In this document: positions 16,798-25,220 of the stretch, one piece after another
How positions within the stretch are numbered: position 1 is the stretch's first letter
Layout: every line of letters begins with the position of its first letter
Origin: Sporosarcina sp. Marseille-Q4063
GTDB taxonomy: Bacteria; Bacillota; Bacilli; Bacillales_A; Planococcaceae
Direction of reading: 5' to 3'
DNA: 64,000 nucleotides
Assembly: GCF_018309085.1 (NCBI RefSeq)
Contig: NZ_CP070502.1
Coordinates: 3,914,258 to 3,978,257, forward strand
The notes under the pieces: model-generated
The model's database searches: none
What the model saw: the letters and a program-made list of their open reading frames with translations, nothing else
What the model was told of the DNA's origin: nothing
Made by a program: the position numbers and the translations under genes

Positions 16798-18339
16798 TTG
16801 TTAACAGTTGGAAATATGATGAAACAAAATGCGCTGAAATTCAAAGACAAGCCCGCAGTTATATTTCAAAATAAGACAAATACTTATAGTGAATTAAATG
16901 AACGTGCGAACCAACTCGCAAATGCTTTTATTGAACGGGGTTATGAAAAAGGCGATAAAGTAGCCGTTTTGATGAAGAATCATGCGGCGTATGCAGATAT
17001 TATTGTAGGTCTATCGAAAATCGGTGTTGTCATTGTGCCTATGAACTATCGATTAGTTGGACCCGAAATTGAGTACATACTACAAAACTCAGATAGTAGG
17101 GGGCTCATTCTTACTTCAGAGTATGTCGAAGAAGTAAGTTCACTAGAATCAGTTCTTCCGCAACTAGACACAATTCTTGTAGTTGGTGAAAAGGCAAATG
17201 ATCAAATGATTGGTTATGAAGATTTTATTTCAGAAGCAAAAAAACATGAACCAACAATATCAGTTTCCGAGGATGATATATTTTATATTGGCTATACATC
17301 TGGAACGACAGGAAAGCCAAAGGGAGTTGTCATTTCGCACCGGTCCCGTGTTTTAACGGGTATTTTAGCTGCGTATGAGTATAAAATAGATGAATCTGAT
17401 GTCCATCTTGTAGCGGGACCAATTTACCATGCGGCGCCGTGGATTTTTCTTGTTGCCCAACTACTTGTCGGTGGTACGGTTGTTATTCATGAAAACTTTT
17501 ATCCGGAAGAAGTTCTTGCAGGCATTGAGAAATATAAAATCACAAATGCGTTCCTCGCTCCGACAATGTATAATTTCATTGTTAATGTAAGTGAGGGGGT
17601 AAAAGCCAAATACGATTTATCGTCGATTCGTGTTCTTATATCTGCTGGCTCACCACTTGCAACGAAGTCAAAACAAGATATTCTAAGTTTCTTCAAAAAT
17701 TCGGATTTGCATGAGTTCTATGGTTCCACGGAAAGTGCTGTCACGCTAAATATTAAACCACCAGATATAAACAATAAGGAGCGAAGCGTGGGTCGTCCAT
17801 TCCCGCTAGTAGAATGCCTGATTTTGGATGATAATAAAGAATCCGTGAAGCCAGGAGAAATAGGGGAGCTATATTTCAAAGGGCCGTATTTATTGGATGA
17901 ATATTATAAAAATCCTGAAGAAACAGCTGCATCCTTTTATGGGGATTACTTTTCTGTTGGGGATATGGCAATGCAGGATGAGGAAGGTTTTTATTATATC
18001 GTGGATCGGAAGAAAGATATGCTGATTAGCGGAGGAGTTAATATCTATCCGCGAGATATCGAAGAGGTGCTTTACAATCATCCTGAAATTCTGGATGTTG
18101 CTGTCATTGGTGTTCCGGATCCGATTTGGGGAGAGGCAGTTATGGCAATAGTAGTCCCGCGTGAAGGTGCGACATTGACAGAAGAGGAGATAATCCAATT
18201 TTGTGATGGAAAAATAGCTAGCTATAAAAAACCAAAATCCGTTACATTTCTACAAGAGCTTCCAAGAAACCCATCCGGTAAAATATTAAAAAACTCGTTA
18301 AGGGATAGTTATTGGGAAAAGGAAGAAGGTAAAATTTGA
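16798..18339 (+). CDS. Long-chain fatty acid-CoA ligase (acyl-CoA synthetase)
   Basis: An ANL-family enzyme that activates a carboxylic acid through an acyl-adenylate to its CoA thioester. The P-loop YTSGTTGKPKGVV is near residue 170, EFYGSTES near 305, the GDMAMQDEEGFYYIVDRKKD hinge and core motif near 395, and the catalytic Lys in NPSGKILKNSLR near the end. The 513-residue length fits. I favour TTG 16798 because GGGAGAG at 16783-16789 is 8 bases upstream; an in-frame GTG at 16777 lacks a site. The acid substrate is undetermined. It is a single gene followed by a small zinc-finger gene. Confidence 0.88.
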   Translation: MLTVGNMMKQNALKFKDKPAVIFQNKTNTYSELNERANQLANAFIERGYEKGDKVAVLMKNHAAYADIIVGLSKIGVVIVPMNYRLVGPEIEYILQNSDSRGLILTSEYVEEVSSLESVLPQLDTILVVGEKANDQMIGYEDFISEAKKHEPTISVSEDDIFYIGYTSGTTGKPKGVVISHRSRVLTGILAAYEYKIDESDVHLVAGPIYHAAPWIFLVAQLLVGGTVVIHENFYPEEVLAGIEKYKITNAFLAPTMYNFIVNVSEGVKAKYDLSSIRVLISAGSPLATKSKQDILSFFKNSDLHEFYGSTESAVTLNIKPPDINNKERSVGRPFPLVECLILDDNKESVKPGEIGELYFKGPYLLDEYYKNPEETAASFYGDYFSVGDMAMQDEEGFYYIVDRKKDMLISGGVNIYPRDIEEVLYNHPEILDVAVIGVPDPIWGEAVMAIVVPREGATLTEEEIIQFCDGKIASYKKPKSVTFLQELPRNPSGKILKNSLRDSYWEKEEGKI

Positions 18340-18359
18340 ACTAGGGGGTATTCAGGTAA

Positions 18360-18506
18360 ATGTTTAACTTCTTCAAACAGAAATGTGCGATGTGTAAACG
18401 TAAAACAAGTGAATTTCAAAGATATCGGATGCCAACCGGGGAAAACGTGAAGTTTTGTTTAGCCTGTTCCGAGTACGCTGAACGGCGCGCTTACAGAAGG
18501 GTTTAA
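18360..18506 (+). CDS. Small protein with two CxxC pairs (zinc-finger type)
   Basis: A 48-residue frame beginning MFNFFKQK, with CAMC at residues 9-12 and CLAC at 33-36, so four cysteines could bind one zinc ion. The ends are basic (ERRAYRRV). It starts 20 bases after the ligase gene behind AGGGGG and is followed at once by a terminator, so it is probably cotranscribed with the ligase. I do not know its function. Confidence 0.65.
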   Translation: MFNFFKQKCAMCKRKTSEFQRYRMPTGENVKFCLACSEYAERRAYRRV

Positions 18507-18512
18507 AGTAAT

Positions 18513-18554
18513 AAAAACTAACTACCCAATTTATAATTAGGTAGTTAGTTTTTT
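18513..18554. terminator. Bidirectional terminator
   Basis: ACTAACTACC and GGTAGTTAGT form a stem flanked by A-run and T-run on both sides (18514-18526 with 18540-18552). It serves the plus-strand ligase unit and the convergent minus-strand gene. Confidence 0.85.
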
Positions 18555-18563
18555 ATCGGCTAT

Positions 18564-19367
18564 TTACTTTTCGAAAACCTGATGAATCACATCATTCGCT
18601 TTGCTTTTATTTAGGTTTTTGTAAATACAACTTGCCGGTTTTTCTCGTAAGGTTTCAGCAAACAGATTGGCTAAGTCCGTTTCACCGGATACATGGATTT
18701 CATGCCAGCCGCGTTCCTTCTTTAACTTTTCAACAACTTTTTCCATTCCTTTATAGAATCCTTTTATATTCGTTCTTGGTCGAGGTTCCATTGCGGGATT
18801 CGAAGTGCTTTTCATTCCCTTGCCTTGATCATGATTAGCAGATTCTATTTTCCGTACTCTCCATCCTTCGACGTTCGAGTCAAATTCGTAAATAAGTTCC
18901 TCTTTGACAGCACCCATTGCCGTATCTAAAATTCGAACTTCCCCGTAGCTAGGTAATATAACGCCTGCTTCAGGATACGCTTTGTACATATACTCCATCT
19001 CTTCAGTCATGGGATGGTTCTCCCAGTGTAAGCTGGTTTTCACGGGGACTTGCACATAATGAACTGACCATAATTCAGGCTCTATGGATGCAAATATCAC
19101 GACACTTTTACTAAGGTCATTTTTTTTACCTAGGACTTCTTCCGTTACTTTTTTCTTGAGTTGGCTAAATGCTTTTAATTCTTTTTCATCTTCAGAAGCA
19201 GTTATATACTCGCCAATCCGTTTCAATCCATTTTTCAAATGAATTCTCCAACCACCATTTAATTGCTGCGGATCACCAGGATAGGTATTTAAATATACAC
19301 TCAACACACAGCGGTCGTCCTCGCAGTGAAACTTTTTTAAGGCTTCAAGCTCTTTACTTAATGTCAT
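18564..19367 (-). CDS. aeRF1-type (VLRF1/baeRF) release-factor-like protein
   Basis: A 267-residue soluble protein. The N-terminal pattern with CVLSVYLNTYPGD, the following GWRIHLKNGLKRI helix and the overall size match the bacterial archaeo-eukaryotic release-factor-like families (baeRF/VLRF1), which are RNase-H-fold relatives of the eRF1/Vms1 peptidyl-tRNA hydrolase domain. In related families such proteins act on stalled ribosomes or peptidyl-tRNA; for this protein that is inference. The gene is monocistronic, with AGGAGGG-like sequence before the ATG, and ends at a shared terminator. The family assignment is from memory of sequence pattern. Confidence 0.6.
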   Translation of the reverse strand: MTLSKELEALKKFHCEDDRCVLSVYLNTYPGDPQQLNGGWRIHLKNGLKRIGEYITASEDEKELKAFSQLKKKVTEEVLGKKNDLSKSVVIFASIEPELWSVHYVQVPVKTSLHWENHPMTEEMEYMYKAYPEAGVILPSYGEVRILDTAMGAVKEELIYEFDSNVEGWRVRKIESANHDQGKGMKSTSNPAMEPRPRTNIKGFYKGMEKVVEKLKKERGWHEIHVSGETDLANLFAETLREKPASCIYKNLNKSKANDVIHQVFEK

Positions 19368-19436
19368 TTATAGTTAACCCTCCTTAAGTGTTACGATTCG
19401 CTATTAGTATGCCCATTATTAAAAAACAATTTATAA

Positions 19437-19473
19437 GCTGCGATTTTCTGATGTTGAATCAGAAAATCGCAGC
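19437..19473 (-). terminator. Perfect 16-bp hairpin, terminator of the small minus-strand gene
   Basis: GCTGCGATTTTCTGAT (19437-19452) pairs perfectly with ATCAGAAAATCGCAGC (19458-19473) around a 5-base loop. On the minus strand a T-rich stretch follows. Confidence 0.75.
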
Positions 19474-19497
19474 ATCTTGTACAACATAGAAATCAGG

Positions 19498-19644
19498 TTA
19501 ACTTTTGGGACTTTGTGCATTTTTTTCATTTTTTACAGCATTATCAGCCTTTTTAAATTCTTTTTGGTACGTTACCTCTTGTGTAGAACTTAATCCGTTA
19601 TTTTTTTCAGTCATTCTTTCGTGTGGCGCTTTTTTCTCGTTCAT
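19498..19644 (-). CDS. Small YfhE-like protein
   Basis: A 48-residue hydrophilic protein with start ATG 19644, preceded by AGAGGTGA at good distance. The core reads LSSTQEVTYQKEFKKAD, which resembles the short YfhE-type proteins of Bacillus (function unknown, often spore-associated). It has no membrane segment. It ends just before a perfect hairpin terminator, which supports a real transcript. The family assignment is tentative. Confidence 0.6.
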   Translation of the reverse strand: MNEKKAPHERMTEKNNGLSSTQEVTYQKEFKKADNAVKNEKNAQSPKS

Positions 19645-19768
19645 CAATAAATTCACCTCTTTAGTAGCTTTTCCATATCGGATGATTATTACTCATGAAT
19701 TTCATTAATAATGGTATGATGTAATAAGAATCAGATTTGAAAATATCTTTAAAAAGGGGTTTATGTAA

Positions 19769-19999
19769 ATGAGTACATGTAATTTGGATCATACTTTGGA
19801 GGATGTAACAAAGAAGTTATCCGAACAAAAACCATTTCTTCCGGTGGATTTATTCGAGGAGAGTAATCATTTGTTAGAGCAAAGACCTGATCAGAATACA
19901 TTAAATGAGTTATTTCATTTGCTGAAAAAATATGATTTGGCATCAGAAGAAGAACGAGCGGGAAGAAATACGGGGATAAGCAAATTAACAAGTAAGTAA
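19769..19999 (+). CDS. Hypothetical small soluble protein, 76 residues
   Basis: An acidic helical protein (MSTCNLDHTLEDV...) with no membrane segment or known motif. It is likely expressed: AAAAAGGGG lies before the ATG, and a strong terminator follows directly. It sits among other small Bacillales-specific genes. I do not recognise a family. Confidence 0.6.
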   Translation: MSTCNLDHTLEDVTKKLSEQKPFLPVDLFEESNHLLEQRPDQNTLNELFHLLKKYDLASEEERAGRNTGISKLTSK

Positions 20000-20026
20000 T
20001 AGTGGAAGCATAAATCAAATTATATA

Positions 20027-20073
20027 AAAGCGCGGCTTTTCTTACAATTGTTTGTAAGAAAAGCCGCTTTTTT
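20027..20073 (+). terminator. Strong terminator after the 76-residue gene
   Basis: GCGGCTTTTCTTACA (20032-20046) pairs with TGTAAGAAAAGCCGC (20053-20067), followed by TTTTTT. Confidence 0.92.
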
Positions 20074-20165
20074 AATGCCAATGATTGCCCGTAATTTGCA
20101 TGAATTATATCTAATGACTAAGCCATATTAATTAGGAACGAAAACGAATAAAAGGAGGGTATATA

Positions 20166-20363
20166 ATGGGAAATGAATTTAAAGGAGCTAGTAGAAACTC
20201 CGGTTCTTTACCGCAAACACCAAAGAACCAGAAGATTAAACCCAGTAAAATGAGAGAAGAAATTTCAATGGAACTTGCCGAGCTTGGGAACTTGAATCCC
20301 AAGCACGAACCGATGACCCCAAATCAACGACAAAAAAGGGAGTCAGAAAAAACGTATAAATAA
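20166..20363 (+). CDS. Small YfhD-like protein
   Basis: A 65-residue, very hydrophilic protein rich in Asn, Lys, Gln and Pro. The segment LPQTPKNQKIKP followed by an acidic helix (EEISMELAELGNL) resembles the YfhD family of small Bacillus proteins. AAAGGAGGGT before ATG 20166 is an excellent ribosome site. No membrane segment. The function is unknown and the family call is tentative. Confidence 0.6.
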   Translation: MGNEFKGASRNSGSLPQTPKNQKIKPSKMREEISMELAELGNLNPKHEPMTPNQRQKRESEKTYK

Positions 20364-20364
20364 C

Positions 20365-20393
20365 TGAAGCTCCATCGGTTTGGACTTCTTTTT
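20365..20393 (+). terminator. Terminator after the YfhD-like gene (first of two)
   Basis: GAAGCTCC pairs imperfectly with GGACTTC, followed by TTTTTT. Confidence 0.6.
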
Positions 20394-20410
20394 TCAAGAG
20401 AAATTTTTTT

Positions 20411-20448
20411 GCCGAAGAAAGGTGATAAACTTTCCTTCGGTTTTTTAT
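20411..20448 (+). terminator. Second tandem terminator
   Basis: CCGAAGAAAG pairs with CTTTCCTTCGG (one bulge), followed by TTTTTTATTG. Confidence 0.7.
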
Positions 20449-20544
20449 TGCTTTGCCGACTTCATTTTTTATTCATTACGGAATTGGGAAAGAATGGTTC
20501 AATAGTCTAGTTATTTTCGCACTATAGAACGGGAGTTCGGTTTG

Positions 20545-20553
20545 TGGTACAAT
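20545..20553 (+). promoter_or_regulatory. Extended -10 promoter of the toxin mRNA
   Basis: TGG followed by TACAAT (20545-20553) forms an extended -10 element. The -35 region is weak (TAGAAC at 20525-20530). This leaves a 5' leader of about 60 bases before the toxin start. Confidence 0.5.
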
Positions 20554-20618
20554 GTTTTTACAGTAGCTGTACTAGCAGGGTGGCGGTTGGTCACTTCCTT
20601 CATATGGAGGTGATACCG

Positions 20619-20741
20619 ATGTCAATTTACGAATCGATGAATTTACTTTTTCATCTTGCATCCATATTCATGGCTTTTTTTGCAGTAGTAATTACATTGG
20701 TGATTTTCTTTGCAAAAAGAAATGACCGTCCCCCTCGGTAA
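20619..20741 (+). CDS. Putative holin-like toxin of a type I toxin-antitoxin system
   Basis: A 40-residue protein: MSIYESMNLLF, one membrane helix (about residues 9-31) and a charged tail AKRNDRPPR. This is the pattern of the TxpA/BsrG-related 'holin-like toxin' peptides of Firmicutes, which insert in the membrane and depolarise or disturb the envelope. ATG 20619 follows GGAGGTGAT ideally; the longer frame upstream has no site. A hairpin (20721-20756) overlaps the last codons, and a convergent antisense promoter lies at 20857-20885, so the mRNA 3' end and an antisense RNA overlap. That is the classical type I arrangement. Confidence 0.82.
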   Translation: MSIYESMNLLFHLASIFMAFFAVVITLVIFFAKRNDRPPR

Positions 20742-20850
20742 GGTGTGACGGTCATTCTATGACTTCAACCGGGCCAACCGCTCTTCTTGCGGTATCACAG
20801 TTGCTAGCCGAGTGTTGCATGCACTCGGTCTCTTAAGGCTACGCAATTCT
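20712..20850 (-). ncRNA. Predicted antisense RNA antitoxin
   Basis: A near-consensus promoter on the minus strand (20857-20885) would start an RNA near 20850. It would run over the toxin mRNA 3' region and stop at the hairpin GACGGTCATT/AATGACCGTC (20747-20756 and 20721-20730) followed by TCTTTTT. The roughly 140-base transcript is complementary to the end of the toxin gene and its 3' untranslated region. Internal stems, such as CCGAGTG with CACTCGG at 20806-20827, give it the folded shape usual for RNAII-type antitoxins. The ends are predicted, not measured. Confidence 0.75.
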
Positions 20851-20856
20851 CCTTTA

Positions 20857-20885
20857 ATTATACCCAGTGATTTTTAAATAATCAA
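20857..20885 (-). promoter_or_regulatory. Antitoxin RNA promoter
   Basis: On the minus strand TTGATT (20880-20885) and TATAAT (20857-20862) are exactly 17 bases apart. This is much stronger than the toxin promoter, as expected for the antisense partner. Confidence 0.85.
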
Positions 20886-21023
20886 ATGACCCTAGAACTG
20901 AAATTCCTCCCTCATTGCTTTTACATTCTCACAAACTCTTAATAGTTCTGTCATTGCTCATTACAAGTGGTTATAATTAAAAAAAAAGTGGATTTTTTTG
21001 GTGTGAAAAGAGGAGAGCAAATC

Positions 21024-22199
21024 ATGATAGATATTCTTGTAGAACGAATTTTATTATTTCTGCCCAATGTGAATTTAATTCAATTGAAAATTGAACAAAC
21101 GGAAACCGATGAAAATAGTTTTGAAGTTAGCGATAGACGAAAAGGAACTACATTTTTATATATCGTCATTAATGAAGACAACAACTTAGAATCTTTTTCG
21201 GTCGATACAGATTATTTTAATCAAGTGAGTACCGTAGAAAAAGAGAACGTTATAGAACTCTCTCGTAACATCGTCAATGAATTTATTATAGATGACTGTG
21301 ACTTGCTGCATTTATCCGCAGCAATAGATTTTGACGGGTATTGGTTGATTGAATTTATTCGAAAAGATTCGTTTATGGGGTTAGAGTTACCGAATTCAGG
21401 TGTATCAATTCAAGTCGATAAAAATGGACTGGTTTCTGGAGCAACTTTTATTAATGAACCTTTTGAAATTGAGGAACCTGTCATGACAATAACAACCGAA
21501 GATGCGAAACAGCGTTATCTAGACGAACTCATCTTAGCCCCGATGATTTGCCGTTTTGACACTGATTTTATTGGTGCGGATGACGAGTACCATTTGGTTT
21601 ACGCCGTAGAGGATTTTGTCATGGATGTTGGTACCAATGGTGAAATACATACGATTGAAATGTTCGATGTGCAAAAGGCGGAGTATATAGAGCTATCGCT
21701 GGTTGAAAAATCTCTTGATAAAGATTGTATAACTGCATGCAATCAATCAATCCTATTTTTACAAGGTCAATACAAAAATGCTTTAGATAATTTCCGTTTA
21801 CTAAAAGAGGACTATCAAGACTTAGAGGATGAAGATTCTCGTTTTCGATTCACGTTTCAACGATTTGAGCGAGGGATTCGGGTGGGGAATGCTACCATCA
21901 GAATAGAAGTGGATCCACAAACACTTCTAATTACCGATGTTAATACAGATTCCGAAGTATTAGTGGACCTATCTCAAATTACGAACCAATGTACAATTCC
22001 ACTTGAGGAGGCTATTGAGATTTATGGTAACGCACTAGAAATGGAACTATGCTGGTCAAAAGAGGTTGAGGATGATCAAGTACTTTATAAGTTGAACTAT
22101 TTATCTTCATTCCCGGAAACGGTTGGACATATGCGGGCAATCGATGCGACAACTGGAAAACCATGGATTATCGATACATCATATATGGAAGAGTTTTGA
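21024..22199 (+). CDS. Hypothetical acidic protein, possibly YcdB/YcdC-like repeats
   Basis: A 391-residue, strongly acidic cytoplasmic protein with no signal peptide or membrane segment. Two similar halves each appear to contain a beta-rich unit in which a residue stretch like 'DKNGLVSGA' or 'DPQTLLITDV' follows a hydrophobic strand. This recalls PepSY/YcdB-type repeat folds, but the assignment is weak. ATG 21024 has AGAGGAGAG upstream; a longer frame starting at 20967 has no site. The YwqG-type gene follows 30 bases downstream, so the two are probably cotranscribed. Confidence 0.7.
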   Translation: MIDILVERILLFLPNVNLIQLKIEQTETDENSFEVSDRRKGTTFLYIVINEDNNLESFSVDTDYFNQVSTVEKENVIELSRNIVNEFIIDDCDLLHLSAAIDFDGYWLIEFIRKDSFMGLELPNSGVSIQVDKNGLVSGATFINEPFEIEEPVMTITTEDAKQRYLDELILAPMICRFDTDFIGADDEYHLVYAVEDFVMDVGTNGEIHTIEMFDVQKAEYIELSLVEKSLDKDCITACNQSILFLQGQYKNALDNFRLLKEDYQDLEDEDSRFRFTFQRFERGIRVGNATIRIEVDPQTLLITDVNTDSEVLVDLSQITNQCTIPLEEAIEIYGNALEMELCWSKEVEDDQVLYKLNYLSSFPETVGHMRAIDATTGKPWIIDTSYMEEF

Positions 22200-22232
22200 T
22201 AATTATCTAGGATGAGAAGGGATGATTGTGTG

Positions 22233-23023
22233 ATGAATATTGACACTACTCTAGAACAATTTAATCTACTTCATAAGAAAGCAGCATTATTAAAAATTGC
22301 TGCGTCGTCGATTGGAATTACAAAAGAAAAAACGGATGAAAAAGATATACAACTTGGTAGATCTAAATTTGGAGGCATGCCTGATTTACCGACACATTTG
22401 TCGTTTCCAAAATACGAAAATGGTAGCTTACTTTTTTAGCACAAATTAATTTATCAGAAGCAAAATCATATGACAAAGAAAGTCTTTTTCCCGAAACAGG
22501 AATCTTATACTTCTTTTATGACATTATCGAACAGCCTTGGGGGATGGATAAAGAAGACGAGGAAAGTTTTCAAGTTTATTATTTTGATGGTGATGCACGG
22601 GAGTTAGCGCGTACTCCTTATCCTGAAATTACTGAAGATTATTTTCCTATACCAACTTATAAAATAATATTTACAGAAATAGTAACCTTTCCGGAGGAGC
22701 TTAACGGTTTAGATTTAACTGAAGATGAATTGTATAATTACTACGAATTCAGGGAAAGTAGTCAGCCGAGACATTATATGTTTGGTGAACCATTCAACAT
22801 TCAAAACAATGTGTTTGAAGAAATTATTTACTATGAAAATGAAGCAGAAGCCGATGGGAAAATAAAATTAAGAAATAAAGAATTGGTTTTGCTATTTCAA
22901 ATGGATAGTGATGATTTAAATGTAATGTGGGGGGATTCTGGTACAATTTATTTCTGTATCGATAAAAAAGATCTTGAGAACAAAACGTTTTCGAAGACGA
23001 AATTTACGCTTCAGTGTTATTAA
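22233..23023 (+). pseudogene. YwqG/DUF1963 family gene broken by a one-base frameshift
   Basis: The first frame (from 22233, or ATG 22212) gives a YwqG-like start including LGRSKFGGMPDLPTHLSFP and stops at TAG 22437-22439. The rest of the protein (AQINLSEAKSYDKESLFPETG...) continues without a break in the next frame from 22439 to 23023. It shows the usual YwqG features: a GILYFFYD strand, PRHYMFGEP and a C-terminal MWGDSGTIYFCI. Adding a single T to the T6 run at 22432-22437 restores one frame of about 263 residues, the normal family length. Either the gene is inactivated or the homopolymer was misread. The function of the family is unknown. Confidence 0.85.
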
Positions 23024-23061
23024 AGGGATTCGACTTGAAAGGGAAAAGGAGGCAATTTATA

Positions 23062-23286
23062 TTGTTTTTCAGAAAAATGACCGAACCTGAAATTGTTAAC
23101 AGTAAGAAAGGTCAATTACTTGGATTTTTTACGTTTGCTATTATGTTATTCGTTAATATTATCTATCATGAGATAAGTGAAATCGAGTTATTCTCCAATT
23201 TAACCATATTAATGGTGGGATTGGTCGTTGCTTTCGGCTACGAATTTATTTTGAATATGAAGGATAAATCAAAAAAGAAACGTTGA
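23062..23286 (+). CDS. Small membrane protein, two helices
   Basis: A 74-residue protein with two hydrophobic segments (about residues 21-40 and 47-66) and a Lys-rich C-terminus. I chose TTG 23062 because AAAGGAGG lies 9 bases upstream; the longer frame back to 23014 overlaps the preceding gene and lacks a site. I do not recognise a family. It sits between the YwqG-type gene and a kinase gene in the same direction. Confidence 0.6.
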   Translation: MFFRKMTEPEIVNSKKGQLLGFFTFAIMLFVNIIYHEISEIELFSNLTILMVGLVVAFGYEFILNMKDKSKKKR

Positions 23287-23305
23287 GTTGATTGGGGGGA
23301 AATCA

Positions 23306-24193
23306 ATGGATATTCATTCAATACCTTTTTTGAAAAATAACTCATCATTCGAATTTATCAATGAAGGATTTTCGACTGATGAGAAATGGTGCGTGGATCA
23401 TACATATTTAGTACGAATTTCTCCAAATGGCGATCGAGAGCGTTTAGAAATGCAGGCAAATTTGACAAATGCTGCCCATGAAAATGATCCACACATTCCT
23501 TTCGTGCATGAAGTAGGGGTTCATGATGGCAAAACTTATATGATTTTGGATTACATCAAAGGTGAAAGTGGGCGAGTGGTGCTACCGAAACTAAGTAAGG
23601 ATATTCAATACCGAATTGGTCAGCAAGTGGGACAAACACTATACAAGATGCATCAGATTACTGCTCCTGATAGCTATCCATCTTGGGATCATCGTTTGAT
23701 TTCTCAAGTTGAGAGATTATTACCGCGGTTTGAAGACATTGCTACTGGCAATAAACGGTATGAAAAGGTTGCTCGTTTTGTCATGAATCATTTGCATTTA
23801 ATTGCTGGGCGTCCTAGTTGTGTTCAGCATCATGACTTTCATCCAGGAAACATTTTGATTCATGGAGAGCAATTTACTGGTTTGATTGATATGGAAAAAG
23901 TTAGATACGCGGACCCCATGAATGAGTTTAAAAAGATGGAGTACTTTAATGTACCTATAAGTAAGGATTATTCCCGTGGTGTATTTGATGGATATCATGA
24001 TAACGCACCCATTCCGACTTCTTTTTGGGAATTGCATAGATTGTACGCAGCGATTCATATTATATCCGCAGAAGTTTGGGCCAATGAAATCGCGCTGGAT
24101 CAGCAAGATAGGTTCAAAACTTATACGGATTTTACTATAAATCAATTTGATGATTTCAATCTACTCATCCCAAAGTGGTATAAAGAAGATTGA
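23306..24193 (+). CDS. Aminoglycoside phosphotransferase (APH)-family kinase
   Basis: A protein-kinase-like fold enzyme of 295 residues. The catalytic loop HHDFHPGNIL (near residue 178) and the metal-binding Asp in GLIDMEKV (near residue 200) match the APH/choline-kinase family, as does the hinge-type YMILDYIKGE near residue 80. ATG 23306 follows a GGGGGG site. Such chromosomal enzymes often phosphorylate small metabolites or confer resistance to particular aminoglycosides or macrolides. The substrate cannot be predicted here. Confidence 0.85.
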   Translation: MDIHSIPFLKNNSSFEFINEGFSTDEKWCVDHTYLVRISPNGDRERLEMQANLTNAAHENDPHIPFVHEVGVHDGKTYMILDYIKGESGRVVLPKLSKDIQYRIGQQVGQTLYKMHQITAPDSYPSWDHRLISQVERLLPRFEDIATGNKRYEKVARFVMNHLHLIAGRPSCVQHHDFHPGNILIHGEQFTGLIDMEKVRYADPMNEFKKMEYFNVPISKDYSRGVFDGYHDNAPIPTSFWELHRLYAAIHIISAEVWANEIALDQQDRFKTYTDFTINQFDDFNLLIPKWYKED

Positions 24194-24245
24194 AGTAAAT
24201 TCATGCGCCCAAAATCAAGCCGCGGGCGCAAGAAACAATTCGCTG

Positions 24246-25097
24246 TCATTCAACTGCATTATAATACTCATCAATCGGCACAAATAATCCAACTTTGCCA
24301 TGTGCTTCATCTTTCATAGTTGCGAATACGACACCAATTACTTCACCGCTCCGATTTATAACAGGGCTGCCACTATTCCCGCGATAAACAGGGGCTTCCA
24401 TCATAATGACTGGAACATCCCAATCGGTTAATTGGGTATAATCAATAATTGTTCCTTCATTCGCGATACCTTTAAAACTCAGCGGATTTCCAATGAAATA
24501 GATTGGTTCGTGATCAATAAACGTTGTTTGATCCGCGAGTTCCAAAAACGGCAAGTTTTCAGCATCGATATCTAATATCGCAAGGTCGACAGACGGATAT
24601 GTATTCACAACATTGGCTGTAAAGCGACCCTCATCGGGAAACACTACTGTGACCACGGAATTTCCTTCAATGACGTGATGATTTGTCAGTATCGTTCCAT
24701 CGCTCGAGATGTTGAAACCTGTACCTTTACCATCTTCCGTAACAACCACCACAACGGCTTCTTTATAAGTCGCAATATCTTCTTGTTGCGATAACTTCAT
24801 CGATGTTCTTAAAAAGTCGATTGCTGGAATCGAATAGATTTCAAATACGACTGAAAATGTACTTACGAGCATCATGATCGACATCAACCAAAAAATCCAT
24901 TTTGGGAAGGAATGTCTTGGTTTGGAATTTGTTTTTTCAAGAGATGCTTTGTAGAGTGCTTCCCGCTGTGCTTCCAACACGAGTTCCTGTAGTTCTTCAT
25001 CGCTGATATCTCCGTCAACTTCTGGACTGCTTTCGTCATCAATTATTTCGGTATCATCTTCAATGTTTTTTCCTTTCTGATCGCTCTTTGAATCCAC
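24246..25097 (-). CDS. Membrane-anchored S1C serine protease (HtrA/DegP-like, no PDZ)
   Basis: A trypsin-like protease of 283 residues. An acidic cytoplasmic N-terminus (about 75 residues) is followed by one membrane helix (FWLMSIMMLVSTFSVVF) and an extracellular protease domain. The catalytic triad is visible: His in LTNHHVIEG, Asp in SVDLAILDID and Ser in RGNSGSPV. No PDZ domain follows, unlike DegP or HtrA of Bacillus. GTG 25097 has GGGGGTGA 4 bases upstream; a longer frame begins at 25136 without a site. It probably works in quality control at the outer membrane face or in signalling (inference). Confidence 0.85.
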   Translation of the reverse strand: MDSKSDQKGKNIEDDTEIIDDESSPEVDGDISDEELQELVLEAQREALYKASLEKTNSKPRHSFPKWIFWLMSIMMLVSTFSVVFEIYSIPAIDFLRTSMKLSQQEDIATYKEAVVVVVTEDGKGTGFNISSDGTILTNHHVIEGNSVVTVVFPDEGRFTANVVNTYPSVDLAILDIDAENLPFLELADQTTFIDHEPIYFIGNPLSFKGIANEGTIIDYTQLTDWDVPVIMMEAPVYRGNSGSPVINRSGEVIGVVFATMKDEAHGKVGLFVPIDEYYNAVE

Positions 25098-25176
25098 GCG
25101 CTCACCCCCGACTAAAACACTTTGCACTATGTACAATTATACACAAACGAGAGCGGGAAGGGATTATTCAAAAAGA

Positions 25177-25212
25177 AAACCCAGCACTGCGATTGAAGCA
25201 GAGCCGGGTTTT
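25177..25212 (-). terminator. Terminator of the PfpI-type gene
   Basis: On the minus strand AAACCCGGCTCTGC pairs with GCAGTGCTGGGTTT (one mismatch), then TTCTTTTTG. It lies between two same-strand genes. Confidence 0.8.
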
Positions 25213-25220
25213 ACAATTTT

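Noticed and set aside
20764..20840. tRNA-like or riboswitch-like folding downstream of the toxin gene
   Set aside because: The stems belong to the predicted antisense RNA; no tRNA acceptor or CCA-type features are present.
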